Source: Acidimicrobiaceae bacterium
Lineage (GTDB): Bacteria; Actinomycetota; Acidimicrobiia; Acidimicrobiales; RAAP-2
Length of the DNA: 64,000 nucleotides
Assembly: GCA_003133685.1 (NCBI GenBank)
Contig: PKYQ01000026.1
Span: 1 to 64,000 of the forward strand
Reading direction: 5' to 3'
Shown: positions 9,063 to 17,687 of the stretch, piece after piece
How positions within the stretch are numbered: the stretch's first letter is position 1
How the letters are laid out: each line of letters opens with the position of its first letter
Made by a program: the position numbers and the translations under genes
The notes under the pieces: generated by a model
What the model saw: the letters and a program-made list of their open reading frames with translations, nothing else
The model's database searches: none
What the model was told of the DNA's origin: nothing

Positions 9063-12000
9063 TCAGGCGTTGGCCTCTTCGGCCACCGCGACCAGGGAAC
9101 GCAGCATCTCGAGCAGCGCGTGTGGCGTGGATCCCTCGTTCGACACCTCCACGCGCAGCTCTTTGGTCCCTTCGTCGTAGGCCCGTGATCCCAGGGTTCG
9201 ACGAACCCGCATCTGTTGGCTGAGCGACAGTTCGAGCGGCGAGATCTTGACGACGGGCTTGGTGCGGACGCCGACCCGAGCGGGCAGCACGACGACCGAA
9301 CGAACGCCGTGTTCGATGCACTCGAGGCGCAATTCGCCCAGTTCGAGCAGACCCTTCGCCGGTGCGGGCAGTGGCCCGTAGCGGTCGAGCCACTCGTCGC
9401 GAAGGTCGTGTAGTTCGTCCATCGTGGCCACGCCCACCAATCGACGATAGGCCTCGAGGCGCGCGTCGTCGGCCTCGACGTAGTTCTTGGGCAGGTGGGC
9501 TTCACCGGGCACGTCGAGAGTGATCTGCACGACCTCGGGCACGACGAATCCCTTCGCGTCGGCCACCGCCTCGGCGACCAACTGCACGTAGAGGTCGTAG
9601 CCCACGGCCGCGACCGGACCCGACTGGTCGTGGCCGAGCAGGTTGCCGGCGCCGCGGATCTCGAGGTCGCGCATGGCGATCTTGAAGCCACTGCCCAGCG
9701 CGGTGTTGTCGCCGATCGTTCGGAGTCGCTCGTACGCGGTCTCGGAGAGGACTTGATCGGCCGGGTGGAAGAGATAGGCGTAGGCGCGCTGGCCACTGCG
9801 ACCGACGCGCCCGCGCAACTGGTGTAACTGTCCGAGGCCGAGTCGTTCGGCGCGGTCCACGATGAGCGTATTCACTGACGGCAGGTCGATTCCCGATTCG
9901 ACGATCGTGGTGCATACGAGCACGTCGAAACGACCCTGCCAGAAGTCGATCATCACCCGCTCGAGCGTGCCCTCGTCCATCTGTCCGTGGGCGATCGCGA
10001 TGCGCGCGTCGGGCACGAGCTGGCCCAGTCGTCGCGCCACCTGGTCGATGTCCGAGACGCGGTTATGGACGAAAAAGACCTGGCCTTCGCGCAACAGCTC
10101 GCGTCGCATCGCCTCGACCACGGCCGCCTCGTTGAACTCACCAACGTGCGTGAGGATCGGTCGTCGATCGGCCGGCGGCGTCGTGATCATCGACAGGTCG
10201 CGAATTCCGACGAAGGCCATCTCGAGGGTTCGCGGTATTGGGCTGGCGCTCAAGGTCAGGACGTCGACGCCGATGGAACGGGACTTGATCGCCTCCTTGT
10301 GCGTCACGCCGAATCGCTGCTCCTCGTCGACGACCAGCAGACCGAGGTCCTTGAATCCGACGTTCTGGGACAACAGTCGGTGCGTGCCGATGACGACGTC
10401 CACGCTGCCGTCCCTCAGCCCGGCCATCGTCTCCTTGCTCTCGGCGTCGTCGACGAAGCGACTGAGCATGGCCACCTTCACGGGGAATCCGGCGAAGCGG
10501 TCACTGAACGTCGCGAAGTGTTGGCTGGCGAGCAACGTCGTCGGGACCAGCAACGCCGCCTGTTTGCCGTCCTGGACCGCTTTGAAGACCGCGCGAATCG
10601 CGACCTCGGTCTTGCCGAAGCCCACGTCGGCGCAGACCAGTCGGTCCATCGGGCGAGGCAGTTCCATGTCGGCCTTGACGTCCTCGATCGCCTGGGCTTG
10701 ATCGGCCGTGAGCGTGAAGGGAAAGAGGTCCTCCATCTCGCGCTGCCATTCGGTGTCAGCACCGAACGCGTGGCCCACGGCGACGGTGCGCTGTCGATAG
10801 AGATCGACCAACTCTTGGGCCACCAGGAACGCCGCGGCCCTCGCCTTGGCGCGGGTCTTTTGCCACTCGGCACCGCCCATGCGCGAGAGCGCGGGATGCT
10901 CGCCACCGGAGTACGGCGTCAAAGCGTCGATCATCTCGGTCGGCCAGTAACTGCGCCCGTCCTTGAACTCCAGGATCAAATAGTCACGCGTCGTGCCGTT
11001 GATCGCCCTCGTCGTCGTTCCGGAGAACCGCGCGACACCGTGTTGACGATGCACCACCAGACTGCCGACGGCGAGGTCGTCGAAGAATCCGTCGACGTTG
11101 CGCGTGCGCGTTCGCGCGACGCGGTGGACGCTCCGCCGCCCGGTGAGGTCACTCTCGCTCCACACCACGATCTCGGGGTCGTCGATGCTGAAGCCCGACG
11201 CCAACGAGCTCTCGAGCACGCTGATCCGCACGTCGAGCACCTTGGTGGCGTCGGTCGAGACTTCCAAACCTTCGCCGCGAAGTTGATCGGCCATTCGCTC
11301 AACGGCGGCGGCGTTGGACGTGAGTACGACGCCGCGCCGCGTCGTCGACCACCCGCGAACGTGCGCGGCGATGCGCGCGGCGTCGCCCTGGACGATGGGC
11401 GGTGAGGTGAGATTGAGCGAACCAGCTGATCCGGCGAGCGACGCGTCCAACGCGACGTCGATACGGCCTTCGAGAACCCTTGACCAATCGCGATGCAACA
11501 GTGGAATCTGCGACGTCGCTTGCCAGGTGGCGGCGACCGCGTCGGTCAACTCGCGTTCTTCATCGAGCAGGTCGGCCAGTCGACTCTGCACTCGATCGGG
11601 TTCGACCACGAGTACCGTCGCTCCCGCTACTTCGTCAAGCAGCGTGCGCGGCTCGTCAATGAAGAGCGGCATCCAGCCCTCCATGCCGTCGAAGAGTTGG
11701 CCGGTCGCGAGTCGGTCGAACGTGGCCCGACCCCACGGCATACCGTCGATCATGCGCTCGGCGTTGCGACGCGCTGGTTCACTCAAGAGCCATTCGCGCG
11801 CCGGTGCCACGACGGCCTCGTCGAGGTCGTGCTGCGAGCGTTGGTTGGCGATGTCGAAGGACGTCAGTCGCTCGACTTCGTCACCGAAGAAGTCGAGCCG
11901 AATCGGCTCGTGTCCCTGCGCCGGCCAGAGGTCGACGATGCCGCCGCGAACGGCGAATTCGGCGCGGTGCTCGACCAGGCTCTCACGGCGATAACCGCAT

Positions 12001-12461
12001 CGCGCGAGCGACGCAATGAACTCGTCACGGTCAAGTTCGCTCCCCCGTCGAACGATCAGTGGCGCGATGACGTCTCCCGGCGAAAGGACCTGCGCGATCG
12101 AACGGGCCGACGCGATGATGATCTTCGGCGCGTTGCCCTCCGCGATACGCCAGCGCAACAAAGCCCTGGTCGCCATCGTCTGATTGTCCGGACTGACGCG
12201 CTCGAGCGGGTGCGTATCCCAGCCCGGCCACAGGGCGACTTCTTCTTCGGGACCGAGGAGCGCGGCGACGGAATCTCGCAAGGCTTCGGCCTCATTCGAC
12301 GTCGCCGTGACACAAATCGTGAAGCCGTTCTCGAGCGCGTAGGCGGCGACGGAGAGCGGCGTCGCGAAGGAACTCGGCGAGAAGGTGCCGCGCGCATTGT
12401 CCGCTCGAATCGCTGGCGCCACTCGCTCGAGGACCCGACGCAGGCCCGTCGCCTCAGTCAC
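9063..12461 (-). CDS. mfd: Transcription-repair coupling factor Mfd
   Basis: The 1132-aa protein has the full Mfd layout. A UvrB-like N-terminal module comes first (WPGWDTHPLERVSPD near the start). The RNA-polymerase interaction domain follows (LAVGSLVVHRQHGVARFSG). Then come the RecG-like translocase motifs: ADVGFGKTEVAIRAVFKAVQ (Walker A), VVIGTHRLLSQNV, VVDEEQRFGVTHKE (DEEQ) and QLRGRVGRSGQRAYAYLF (motif VI), and finally the C-terminal domain. It displaces stalled RNA polymerase and recruits UvrA. It starts with a GTG that overlaps the pth stop by 4 bp. A 472-aa open frame on the opposite strand inside it is a coding shadow. Confidence 0.97.
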   Translation of the reverse strand: MTEATGLRRVLERVAPAIRADNARGTFSPSSFATPLSVAAYALENGFTICVTATSNEAEALRDSVAALLGPEEEVALWPGWDTHPLERVSPDNQTMATRALLRWRIAEGNAPKIIIASARSIAQVLSPGDVIAPLIVRRGSELDRDEFIASLARCGYRRESLVEHRAEFAVRGGIVDLWPAQGHEPIRLDFFGDEVERLTSFDIANQRSQHDLDEAVVAPAREWLLSEPARRNAERMIDGMPWGRATFDRLATGQLFDGMEGWMPLFIDEPRTLLDEVAGATVLVVEPDRVQSRLADLLDEERELTDAVAATWQATSQIPLLHRDWSRVLEGRIDVALDASLAGSAGSLNLTSPPIVQGDAARIAAHVRGWSTTRRGVVLTSNAAAVERMADQLRGEGLEVSTDATKVLDVRISVLESSLASGFSIDDPEIVVWSESDLTGRRSVHRVARTRTRNVDGFFDDLAVGSLVVHRQHGVARFSGTTTRAINGTTRDYLILEFKDGRSYWPTEMIDALTPYSGGEHPALSRMGGAEWQKTRAKARAAAFLVAQELVDLYRQRTVAVGHAFGADTEWQREMEDLFPFTLTADQAQAIEDVKADMELPRPMDRLVCADVGFGKTEVAIRAVFKAVQDGKQAALLVPTTLLASQHFATFSDRFAGFPVKVAMLSRFVDDAESKETMAGLRDGSVDVVIGTHRLLSQNVGFKDLGLLVVDEEQRFGVTHKEAIKSRSIGVDVLTLSASPIPRTLEMAFVGIRDLSMITTPPADRRPILTHVGEFNEAAVVEAMRRELLREGQVFFVHNRVSDIDQVARRLGQLVPDARIAIAHGQMDEGTLERVMIDFWQGRFDVLVCTTIVESGIDLPSVNTLIVDRAERLGLGQLHQLRGRVGRSGQRAYAYLFHPADQVLSETAYERLRTIGDNTALGSGFKIAMRDLEIRGAGNLLGHDQSGPVAAVGYDLYVQLVAEAVADAKGFVVPEVVQITLDVPGEAHLPKNYVEADDARLEAYRRLVGVATMDELHDLRDEWLDRYGPLPAPAKGLLELGELRLECIEHGVRSVVVLPARVGVRTKPVVKISPLELSLSQQMRVRRTLGSRAYDEGTKELRVEVSNEGSTPHALLEMLRSLVAVAEEANA

Positions 12462-13075
12462 GAGCGGTTGACGCGTTGTTGGGCATCCTCGAATTCAAAA
12501 TCCAGCAGCGTCTCGATGGCGTCCGCGGCCGCCGCGACGAACTCGGCCATCGCGAGCTTCCTCGCGCCCGTCGGGCGCTGCAGTACGTAGTCGGCACCCT
12601 GCTCCTTCGTCGGCGGCTTGCCGATCCCGATTCGCAGTCGCGAGAAGTCGTTGGTGCCCAGCGTCTTGGCGATCGAGCGCAGTCCATTGTGTCCCGCGAG
12701 TCCGCCGCCGAACTTGAGTTGCAGTCGCCCCGGTTCGAGGTCCAACTCGTCGTGCGCGACGATAAGTCGCGCGAGGTCCTCGAGTGACGTTCGCTTCAGC
12801 AACGGCGCTAACGCGGCACCGGACTCGTTCATGAACGTGGTCGGCACGGCCAGGGTGACCGGTCCGCGTGGCGTGGGAACCGTGGCACTCAGGGCGCGCT
12901 GGCGACTTTCGTGAACGAGTCGCACGCCACGGCGCTCGGCCACGACGCGTACGGCGTCACCGCCGACGTTGTGTCGCGACCCTTCGTACTCAGAACCGGG
13001 ATTGGCCAGTCCGAGAATGACCAGAGTGCTCGCACTCCCGCGTCGGTCGTGTTCGCGAAAGCGCCGGAGCGCCAC
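12458..13075 (-). CDS. pth: Peptidyl-tRNA hydrolase
   Basis: The 205-aa enzyme recycles peptidyl-tRNA released from stalled ribosomes. Active-site motifs are present: ILGLANPGSEYEGSRHNVG (substrate Asn and catalytic His), TFMNESGAAL (Asn), VAHDELDLEPGRLQLKFGGG (Asp) and AGHNGLRSI (Asn). The GTG at 13075 lies 6 bp after the rplY stop. It gives about 18 residues before the usual family start, and no better in-frame start was seen. The rplY-pth-mfd coupling suggests one operon. Confidence 0.95.
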   Translation of the reverse strand: MALRRFREHDRRGSASTLVILGLANPGSEYEGSRHNVGGDAVRVVAERRGVRLVHESRQRALSATVPTPRGPVTLAVPTTFMNESGAALAPLLKRTSLEDLARLIVAHDELDLEPGRLQLKFGGGLAGHNGLRSIAKTLGTNDFSRLRIGIGKPPTKEQGADYVLQRPTGARKLAMAEFVAAAADAIETLLDFEFEDAQQRVNRS

Positions 13076-13081
13076 GACGAA

Positions 13082-13684
13082 CTATTCCGCGATTTCGGTC
13101 TCCGCGGCCACCTTCACGGGTGCCGTGGTGCGACCGGGACGAGACGTCACGACCGAAACGCTCGGGTCGCCCGCGGGCTCGACGCCCTTGGGCAACGCGA
13201 GCTCCTCGACACGGATCGTGCCGCCGACCTTGAGTTCGGAGATGTCGACGTCGACGTGCGTGGGGATCTGGTCGGGACGGCTGCGCACTTCAATGGAGAA
13301 CATCTGCTGGTCGACTTCCCAGTCGGCGTGTCGCACTTCGACGGCGTCGCCGATCATGTGCAGCGGAACCTCGACCACGACGGGCTGGTTCGGGTCGACG
13401 ACCTGGAAGTCCACGTGAGCCACGGTCCCGCGCACGGGGTGGCGCTGGATGTCACGGGCCATGACGAGGAACTTCTTCCCGTCGGCGTCGAGTTCAATCA
13501 GGGAGTTGATGCCCTGATCGCCCGAGACCGCGGTGCGAAACGACTTGGCCTCGACCGCGATCGGCAGCGGCTCCACGCCCTCGCCGTAGACGACGGCCGG
13601 AATCGAGCCGGCCAGGCGCAGACGACGGGCGTTGCGAGAGCCCTTCCCCCGGACAGCGGTCGCGTTCAAAGTGGCGTGTGGCAT
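13082..13684 (-). CDS. rplY: 50S ribosomal protein bL25, long (Ctc/TL5) form
   Basis: The 200-aa protein has the 5S-rRNA-binding L25 domain (TAVRGKGSRNARRLRLAGSI, AVVYGEG, VMARDIQRHPVRGTVAHVDF). It also has the C-terminal beta domain of the Ctc/TL5 form (VEVPLHMIGDAVEV, VDVDISELKVGGTIRV, SVVTSRPG). The short final tail ends in KVAAETEIAE. It stabilises 5S rRNA in the large subunit. It lies downstream of prs and leads into pth, as Rv1015c and Rv1014c do. Confidence 0.95.
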   Translation of the reverse strand: MPHATLNATAVRGKGSRNARRLRLAGSIPAVVYGEGVEPLPIAVEAKSFRTAVSGDQGINSLIELDADGKKFLVMARDIQRHPVRGTVAHVDFQVVDPNQPVVVEVPLHMIGDAVEVRHADWEVDQQMFSIEVRSRPDQIPTHVDVDISELKVGGTIRVEELALPKGVEPAGDPSVSVVTSRPGRTTAPVKVAAETEIAE

Positions 13685-13742
13685 CGAAACTCCTATCGAG
13701 TGGCTGGCGCAAAGGCGGCGCGCACAGGATAGATAGTCTAGC

Positions 13743-13760
13743 GGACCTCGCTCGAGGTCC
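13743..13760 (-). terminator. Hairpin after prs, possible terminator
   Basis: A perfect inverted repeat, GGACCTCG and CGAGGTCC separated by CT, lies 7 bp downstream of the prs stop. No T-run follows on the minus strand. It may be a weak actinobacterial-type terminator or a 3'-end stabiliser between prs and rplY. Confidence 0.4.
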
Positions 13761-13766
13761 CCTGGG

Positions 13767-14744
13767 TCAGAGCAGGTTCTCGCCGCCGAAGATGTCCGAC
13801 ACCGAGGCGTCCTCGAAAATCGCCGATATCGCGTTGGCGACGATGGTCGCGATGGAGAGGATCTCTAAGTTCTCGAATCGCCGCTCGGGACCGAGGGGCA
13901 GCGTGTCGGTGACGATGACGCGACTGATCGGGGCGTTGAAGAGGCGGTCAACGGCCGGCGGGGAGAAGACCGCGTGGGTCGCCATCACCCAGATCTCCTC
14001 GGCGCCGTGGGCCTTCAAGAGATCACAGGCCGCAACAATCGTGCCGGCGGTGTCGATCATGTCGTCGATCAGCACGCAGTGGCGGCCGTTCACGTCACCG
14101 ACGATGTGGCGCGCTTCGGCGATATTCGCCTGTCCGCGCGGGCGCGTCTTATGGACCAGCGCGAGGTCACAGCCCAGGTGCTGGGCGTAGCGCTCGGCGA
14201 CCTTGACGCGACCGGCGTCCGGGGCCACGACGACCAGGTCGTGCGGGTTCTCGGCGTTGGCCTTGAGGTACTCCTCGAAGACCGGCGCGGCGACCAGGTG
14301 GTCGACCGGGATGTTGAAGAATCCCTGGATCTGACCGGAATGGAAGTCGACCGAGAGCACTCGACTGGCGCCGGCGGCCTGGAGCATGTCGGCGATCAGC
14401 TTGGCCGTGATCGGTTCGCGCCCGGCCGACTTGCGGTCCTGACGGGCGTAGCCGTAGTTCGGGATGACCGCGGTAATGCTTTTCGCCGAGGCGCGCTTGG
14501 CGGCGTCGATCATGATGAGTTGCTCCATGACGGCGTCATTGACCGGGGTCGCGTGCGTCTGGACGATGAACACGTGCGCGCCGCGGATCGACTCGTCGAA
14601 GCGGCAGTGGATCTCGCCGTCGGCGAACTCGCGCAGATTGGCCTCGGTGAGTGAGATGCCCAGCTTGTCGGCGATGTCCATCGCGAGGGCCGGATGACAG
14701 CGCCCCGTCACCATCACGAGGCGGCGTTTGGCGAGTGTCTCCAC
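13767..14744 (-). CDS. prs: Ribose-phosphate pyrophosphokinase (PRPP synthetase)
   Basis: This 325-aa enzyme makes PRPP from ribose 5-phosphate and ATP, feeding nucleotide, His and Trp synthesis. It shows FADGEIHCRFDESIRG (ATP site), IPNYGYARQDRKSAGREPIT (flexible loop), VLSVDFHSGQIQGFFNIP (metal/His motif) and the PRPP loop CVLIDDMIDTAGTIVAA. It starts with GTG. It sits directly downstream of glmU with 31 bp between them, as in M. tuberculosis. Confidence 0.97.
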   Translation of the reverse strand: METLAKRRLVMVTGRCHPALAMDIADKLGISLTEANLREFADGEIHCRFDESIRGAHVFIVQTHATPVNDAVMEQLIMIDAAKRASAKSITAVIPNYGYARQDRKSAGREPITAKLIADMLQAAGASRVLSVDFHSGQIQGFFNIPVDHLVAAPVFEEYLKANAENPHDLVVVAPDAGRVKVAERYAQHLGCDLALVHKTRPRGQANIAEARHIVGDVNGRHCVLIDDMIDTAGTIVAACDLLKAHGAEEIWVMATHAVFSPPAVDRLFNAPISRVIVTDTLPLGPERRFENLEILSIATIVANAISAIFEDASVSDIFGGENLL

Positions 14745-14775
14745 GGCGCCAGCGTACAGGTTTGAGAGCGGTCGT

Positions 14776-15867
14776 TTAAGGGGTGCGGTAGGAGAAAGGC
14801 GTCACGACCTCACCAGAGGCGATGACGGCCCCGGGCGCGAGCACGACGAATGAATCGACACGAGCCTCGGCGCCAATACGCGCATTGGTGGCCTCGACCG
14901 TCGCCACCTGGGCGCCTTCCCCGACGAAGACGTCGTTCAAGATGGCGTTGGGACCGATACGTGCACCACGTTCGATGACGCAGTGACCCTTCAAGACCGT
15001 GCCGGGCAGTAGGGAAACCTCGGGGGCCAACTCCACTTCGGCGTCGACGTAGGTGTTGAGCGGACTCCAGATCACGACGCCGCGGTGAAGCCACTTCTCG
15101 TTGATCCGTCCGCGCAGCACCGACTCGGCTCCGGCCAGCTGCACCAGGTCGTTCACGCCGGCCGCCTCGCTGGAGTCCTCCAACAGAAGCGCCTGGGTGA
15201 CGTGACCGGTTTCGTGCAATACGGCGATCAGGTCGGTCAGGTAGTACTCGTTCTTCGCGTTCTGTCGACCGACGCGGCGAAGCGCCGGACCGAGGAGGCT
15301 CGCGCGCACCACCATGATCGACGTGTTGATCTCGGTGATCGAGCGCTCATCGGCGTTGGCGTCGCGCTCTTCGACGATGCGAGCGATCGCACCGTTCTTC
15401 GCGTGCACGATGCGCCCGTAGCCCGACGGGTCCTCGACTTCAGCCGTCAAGACGGTCAACGCCGCTTGTGACTCGCGGTGCACGTCGAGCAGCCGAGCGA
15501 TCGTGCTCGGACGAAGGAGTGGCGTGTCGCCGGGCAGGATCAGGACGTCGCCGTCGCTGGTGCCCAGTTCGTCGTCGATGGTCGGCAGCGCGACCGAGAC
15601 CGCGTGACCGGTGCCCAGTTGTTCGCTCTGCTCGACGAACACCAGATTCGCGTCGGCGCGGGCGCGTTCGGTCAACGCCTTTTCGACCCACGTGGCGCCG
15701 TGCCCGACGACGACGACCGTCGCACGCACGTCTTCCTGGGCTGCGGCGTCGAGCACGTAGAGGACCATTGGACGACCGCAGAGGTGATGGAGCGGCTTGG
15801 GACGCGTTGACTTCATCCTCGTGCCTTCGCCCGCGGCGAGGACGACGACACAGGTTGGGCGGCTCAC
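14776..15867 (-). CDS. glmU: GlmU-like UDP-N-acetylglucosamine pyrophosphorylase lacking the acetyltransferase half
   Basis: Residues 1-230 are a normal GlmU uridylyltransferase domain: VVLAAGEGTRMKSTRPKPLH, VEQSEQLGTGHAV, ILPGDTPLLRPSTI and EINTSIMVV. It transfers UMP to N-acetylglucosamine 1-phosphate. The left-handed beta-helix that follows stops after a few coils (LLPGTVLKGHCVIERGARIG, then VLAPGAVIASGEVVTP). The protein is 363 aa against about 450-480 for bifunctional GlmU. The region that holds the acetyltransferase active site in E. coli (GHLTYLGDAEIG and beyond) is absent. The stop is only 31 bp from prs, so no lost 3' piece is present. Another enzyme would have to acetylate glucosamine 1-phosphate. 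Confidence 0.9.
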   Translation of the reverse strand: MSRPTCVVVLAAGEGTRMKSTRPKPLHHLCGRPMVLYVLDAAAQEDVRATVVVVGHGATWVEKALTERARADANLVFVEQSEQLGTGHAVSVALPTIDDELGTSDGDVLILPGDTPLLRPSTIARLLDVHRESQAALTVLTAEVEDPSGYGRIVHAKNGAIARIVEERDANADERSITEINTSIMVVRASLLGPALRRVGRQNAKNEYYLTDLIAVLHETGHVTQALLLEDSSEAAGVNDLVQLAGAESVLRGRINEKWLHRGVVIWSPLNTYVDAEVELAPEVSLLPGTVLKGHCVIERGARIGPNAILNDVFVGEGAQVATVEATNARIGAEARVDSFVVLAPGAVIASGEVVTPFSYRTP

Positions 15868-15905
15868 CCCCCTATCTTTGTCGGTTTCCTTCTACGATTC
15901 CAACC

Positions 15906-16805
15906 ATGAGCGATTCTTCGTACGACGAGTTCTCCTACTTCCACGAGAACATGGACGAATGGAATATTGAATCGACGGTGCCGATCGTTCGACGATTCTT
16001 CGTGGCCGTCGACGGACTTCGCCAACTCAGCGGTCTGCGTTGGGGTGACGGAGAACCGGAGTTGACGTTGCTGCACGGCGGCGCACAGAACGCCCACACC
16101 TACGACACGGTCGCCCTCGCCCTCTCGCCGCACTCACTGCTCGCTCTCGATCTGCCCGGTCACGGACATTCCGATCCCTCGATCTACCCGGCCTCGGCGA
16201 TCGCGAGTCACGCCCTCGACGTGGCGCGCGCCCTCGAACAACTCATCACGCCGCCGCGTCCGCTCGTCGGGATGTCGCTCGGTGGCCTGACGGCGTTGCT
16301 CGTGGCGCACGATCGACCGGACCTCGTCAGCGCGTTGGTCCTCATCGACATCACGCCGGGCGTCAACGCCGACAAGGCGCGTCACATCACCGACTTCGTG
16401 AACGGCCCGACGTCCTTCGACGACTTCGACGCGTTGCTGGAGCGAACGAAGCAGCACAATCCGACGCGCTCCGAGTCGTCGCTGCGTCGCGGCATCATGC
16501 ACAACGCGCTGCAGCGCGCCGACGGTTCGTGGGTGTGGCGACACCAGCAACACGGAAAGTCCGAACTCCAAGCGCCCGCGGTGGGCGACCTCTGGGAGAA
16601 ACTCTCGGAGTTGTCGATGCCGGTGACGTTGATACGCGCGATGGGACCGGGCTCGGTGGTCGACGATGACGACGAAGCCGAGTTCCTACGACGCCAACCC
16701 AGCGCGACGATCGTGCACGTCGCCGATTCCGGTCATTCGGTCCAGGGTGATCAGCCACTGGTCCTGGCCGCACTCCTCGAGCATCACGCACTGGGGGTGA
16801 TTTAG
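15906..16805 (+). CDS. Alpha/beta hydrolase
   Basis: The 299-aa protein has the alpha/beta-hydrolase fold: the oxyanion-side LLHGGAQNAHTYD, then LDLPGHGHSDPS, the nucleophile elbow VGMSLGGLTAL with the catalytic Ser, and a late His in VADSGHSVQGDQP. The substrate cannot be told. The frame is open further upstream, but that part is antisense to glmU. I chose the ATG at 15906 because the protein-like sequence begins there. A TACGAT lies 7 nt before it, which would fit a leaderless mRNA. It converges on the tRNA-Gln gene. Confidence 0.85.
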   Translation: MSDSSYDEFSYFHENMDEWNIESTVPIVRRFFVAVDGLRQLSGLRWGDGEPELTLLHGGAQNAHTYDTVALALSPHSLLALDLPGHGHSDPSIYPASAIASHALDVARALEQLITPPRPLVGMSLGGLTALLVAHDRPDLVSALVLIDITPGVNADKARHITDFVNGPTSFDDFDALLERTKQHNPTRSESSLRRGIMHNALQRADGSWVWRHQQHGKSELQAPAVGDLWEKLSELSMPVTLIRAMGPGSVVDDDDEAEFLRRQPSATIVHVADSGHSVQGDQPLVLAALLEHHALGVI

Positions 16806-16878
16806 CTGGCGGGGGAGGGCTCGAACCTCCAACCTACGGATTCAAAGTCCGTCGTTCTGCCGATTGAACTACCCGCCA
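16806..16878 (-). tRNA. tRNA-Gln (anticodon TTG)
   Basis: Read on the minus strand, the 73-nt sequence folds as a tRNA. The acceptor stem is TGGCGGG with CCCGCCA. The anticodon stem ACGGA/TCCGT carries the loop CTTTGAA (anticodon TTG, reading CAA). The T-arm contains GGTTCGAGCC. The discriminator is G73, as usual for tRNA-Gln. CCA is not encoded. It ends one base after the hydrolase stop codon on the other strand. Confidence 0.93.
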
Positions 16879-16982
16879 ATACTGATGCCCGGACAATCTT
16901 CGGAGATTCTTAGCGAATGTCTGAAGACGCTTAACACCAACCAGCAACACTAGAGCCTGTACTACCGATCTGAGAAAGCCGC

Positions 16983-17687
16983 GTGGTGACCACCGCCCCA
17001 TCATCGAACTCCTACATCGCGATCGTCGACGACGACGCAGCGATTCGTAGTGCCCTCGGACGGGCCCTGCGCATGGAGAACTACGACGTCGAACTGTTCG
17101 AGGACGGCGTGAGTGCCCTCAAATCGATTCAACTACGCGCGCCCGACGCCATCGTGCTCGACCTGCAACTCCCCGACATCGACGGGCTTGAGATCTGTCG
17201 TCGTATTCGTCGCTCCGGTGACTCGACGCCGATTCTGATGCTGACGGCGCGCGACGCCGTGAACGACCGCGTGGCCGGGCTTGACGTCGGCGCCGACGAC
17301 TACCTCGTCAAGCCCTTCGACCTGGCCGAACTGCTGGCCCGTCTTCGCGCCCTGCTGCGCCGTCACAATCTGATTGAGGGCGACGGCGCGATGTTGCGCT
17401 TCGAGGACCTATCGCTCAATCCCCAGACCCGCGAGGTGCACCGCGGCGCGAGGTCGGTCGAACTCACCAAGATCGAGTTCGACCTGTTGGAACTGTTCTT
17501 GCACCACCCGCGCCAAGTCCTGACCCGTGATCAAATCCTGGACCTTGTCTGGGGCTACACCTTCGACTCCGGGACCAACTCCCTCGCGGTCTACATTGGC
17601 TATCTTCGCCGCAAGCTCGAAGAGGCCAACGAAGTGCGCCTCATCCAGACGGTGCGCGGCGTGGGTTACGCGCTTCGCACCACGTGA
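16983..17687 (+). CDS. OmpR/PhoB-family response regulator
   Basis: The 234-aa protein has a receiver domain (IVDDDAAIRSALGRAL; phospho-acceptor Asp60 in IVLDLQLPDIDG; Lys110 in YLVKPFDLAEL). It is followed by a winged-helix DNA-binding domain (LTKIEFDLLELFLHHPRQVL, TVRGVGYALR). It resembles actinobacterial MprA-type regulators of envelope stress. Its 3' end overlaps the histidine kinase start (GTGA), so the pair is co-translated. The exact orthologue is not certain. Confidence 0.93.
   Translation: MVTTAPSSNSYIAIVDDDAAIRSALGRALRMENYDVELFEDGVSALKSIQLRAPDAIVLDLQLPDIDGLEICRRIRRSGDSTPILMLTARDAVNDRVAGLDVGADDYLVKPFDLAELLARLRALLRRHNLIEGDGAMLRFEDLSLNPQTREVHRGARSVELTKIEFDLLELFLHHPRQVLTRDQILDLVWGYTFDSGTNSLAVYIGYLRRKLEEANEVRLIQTVRGVGYALRTT

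Noticed and set aside
9987-11405. A 472-aa open frame antisense to mfd
   Set aside because: It lies wholly inside the strongly conserved mfd gene and has shadow-type composition (Arg, Gly, Glu, Asp rich with no motif).
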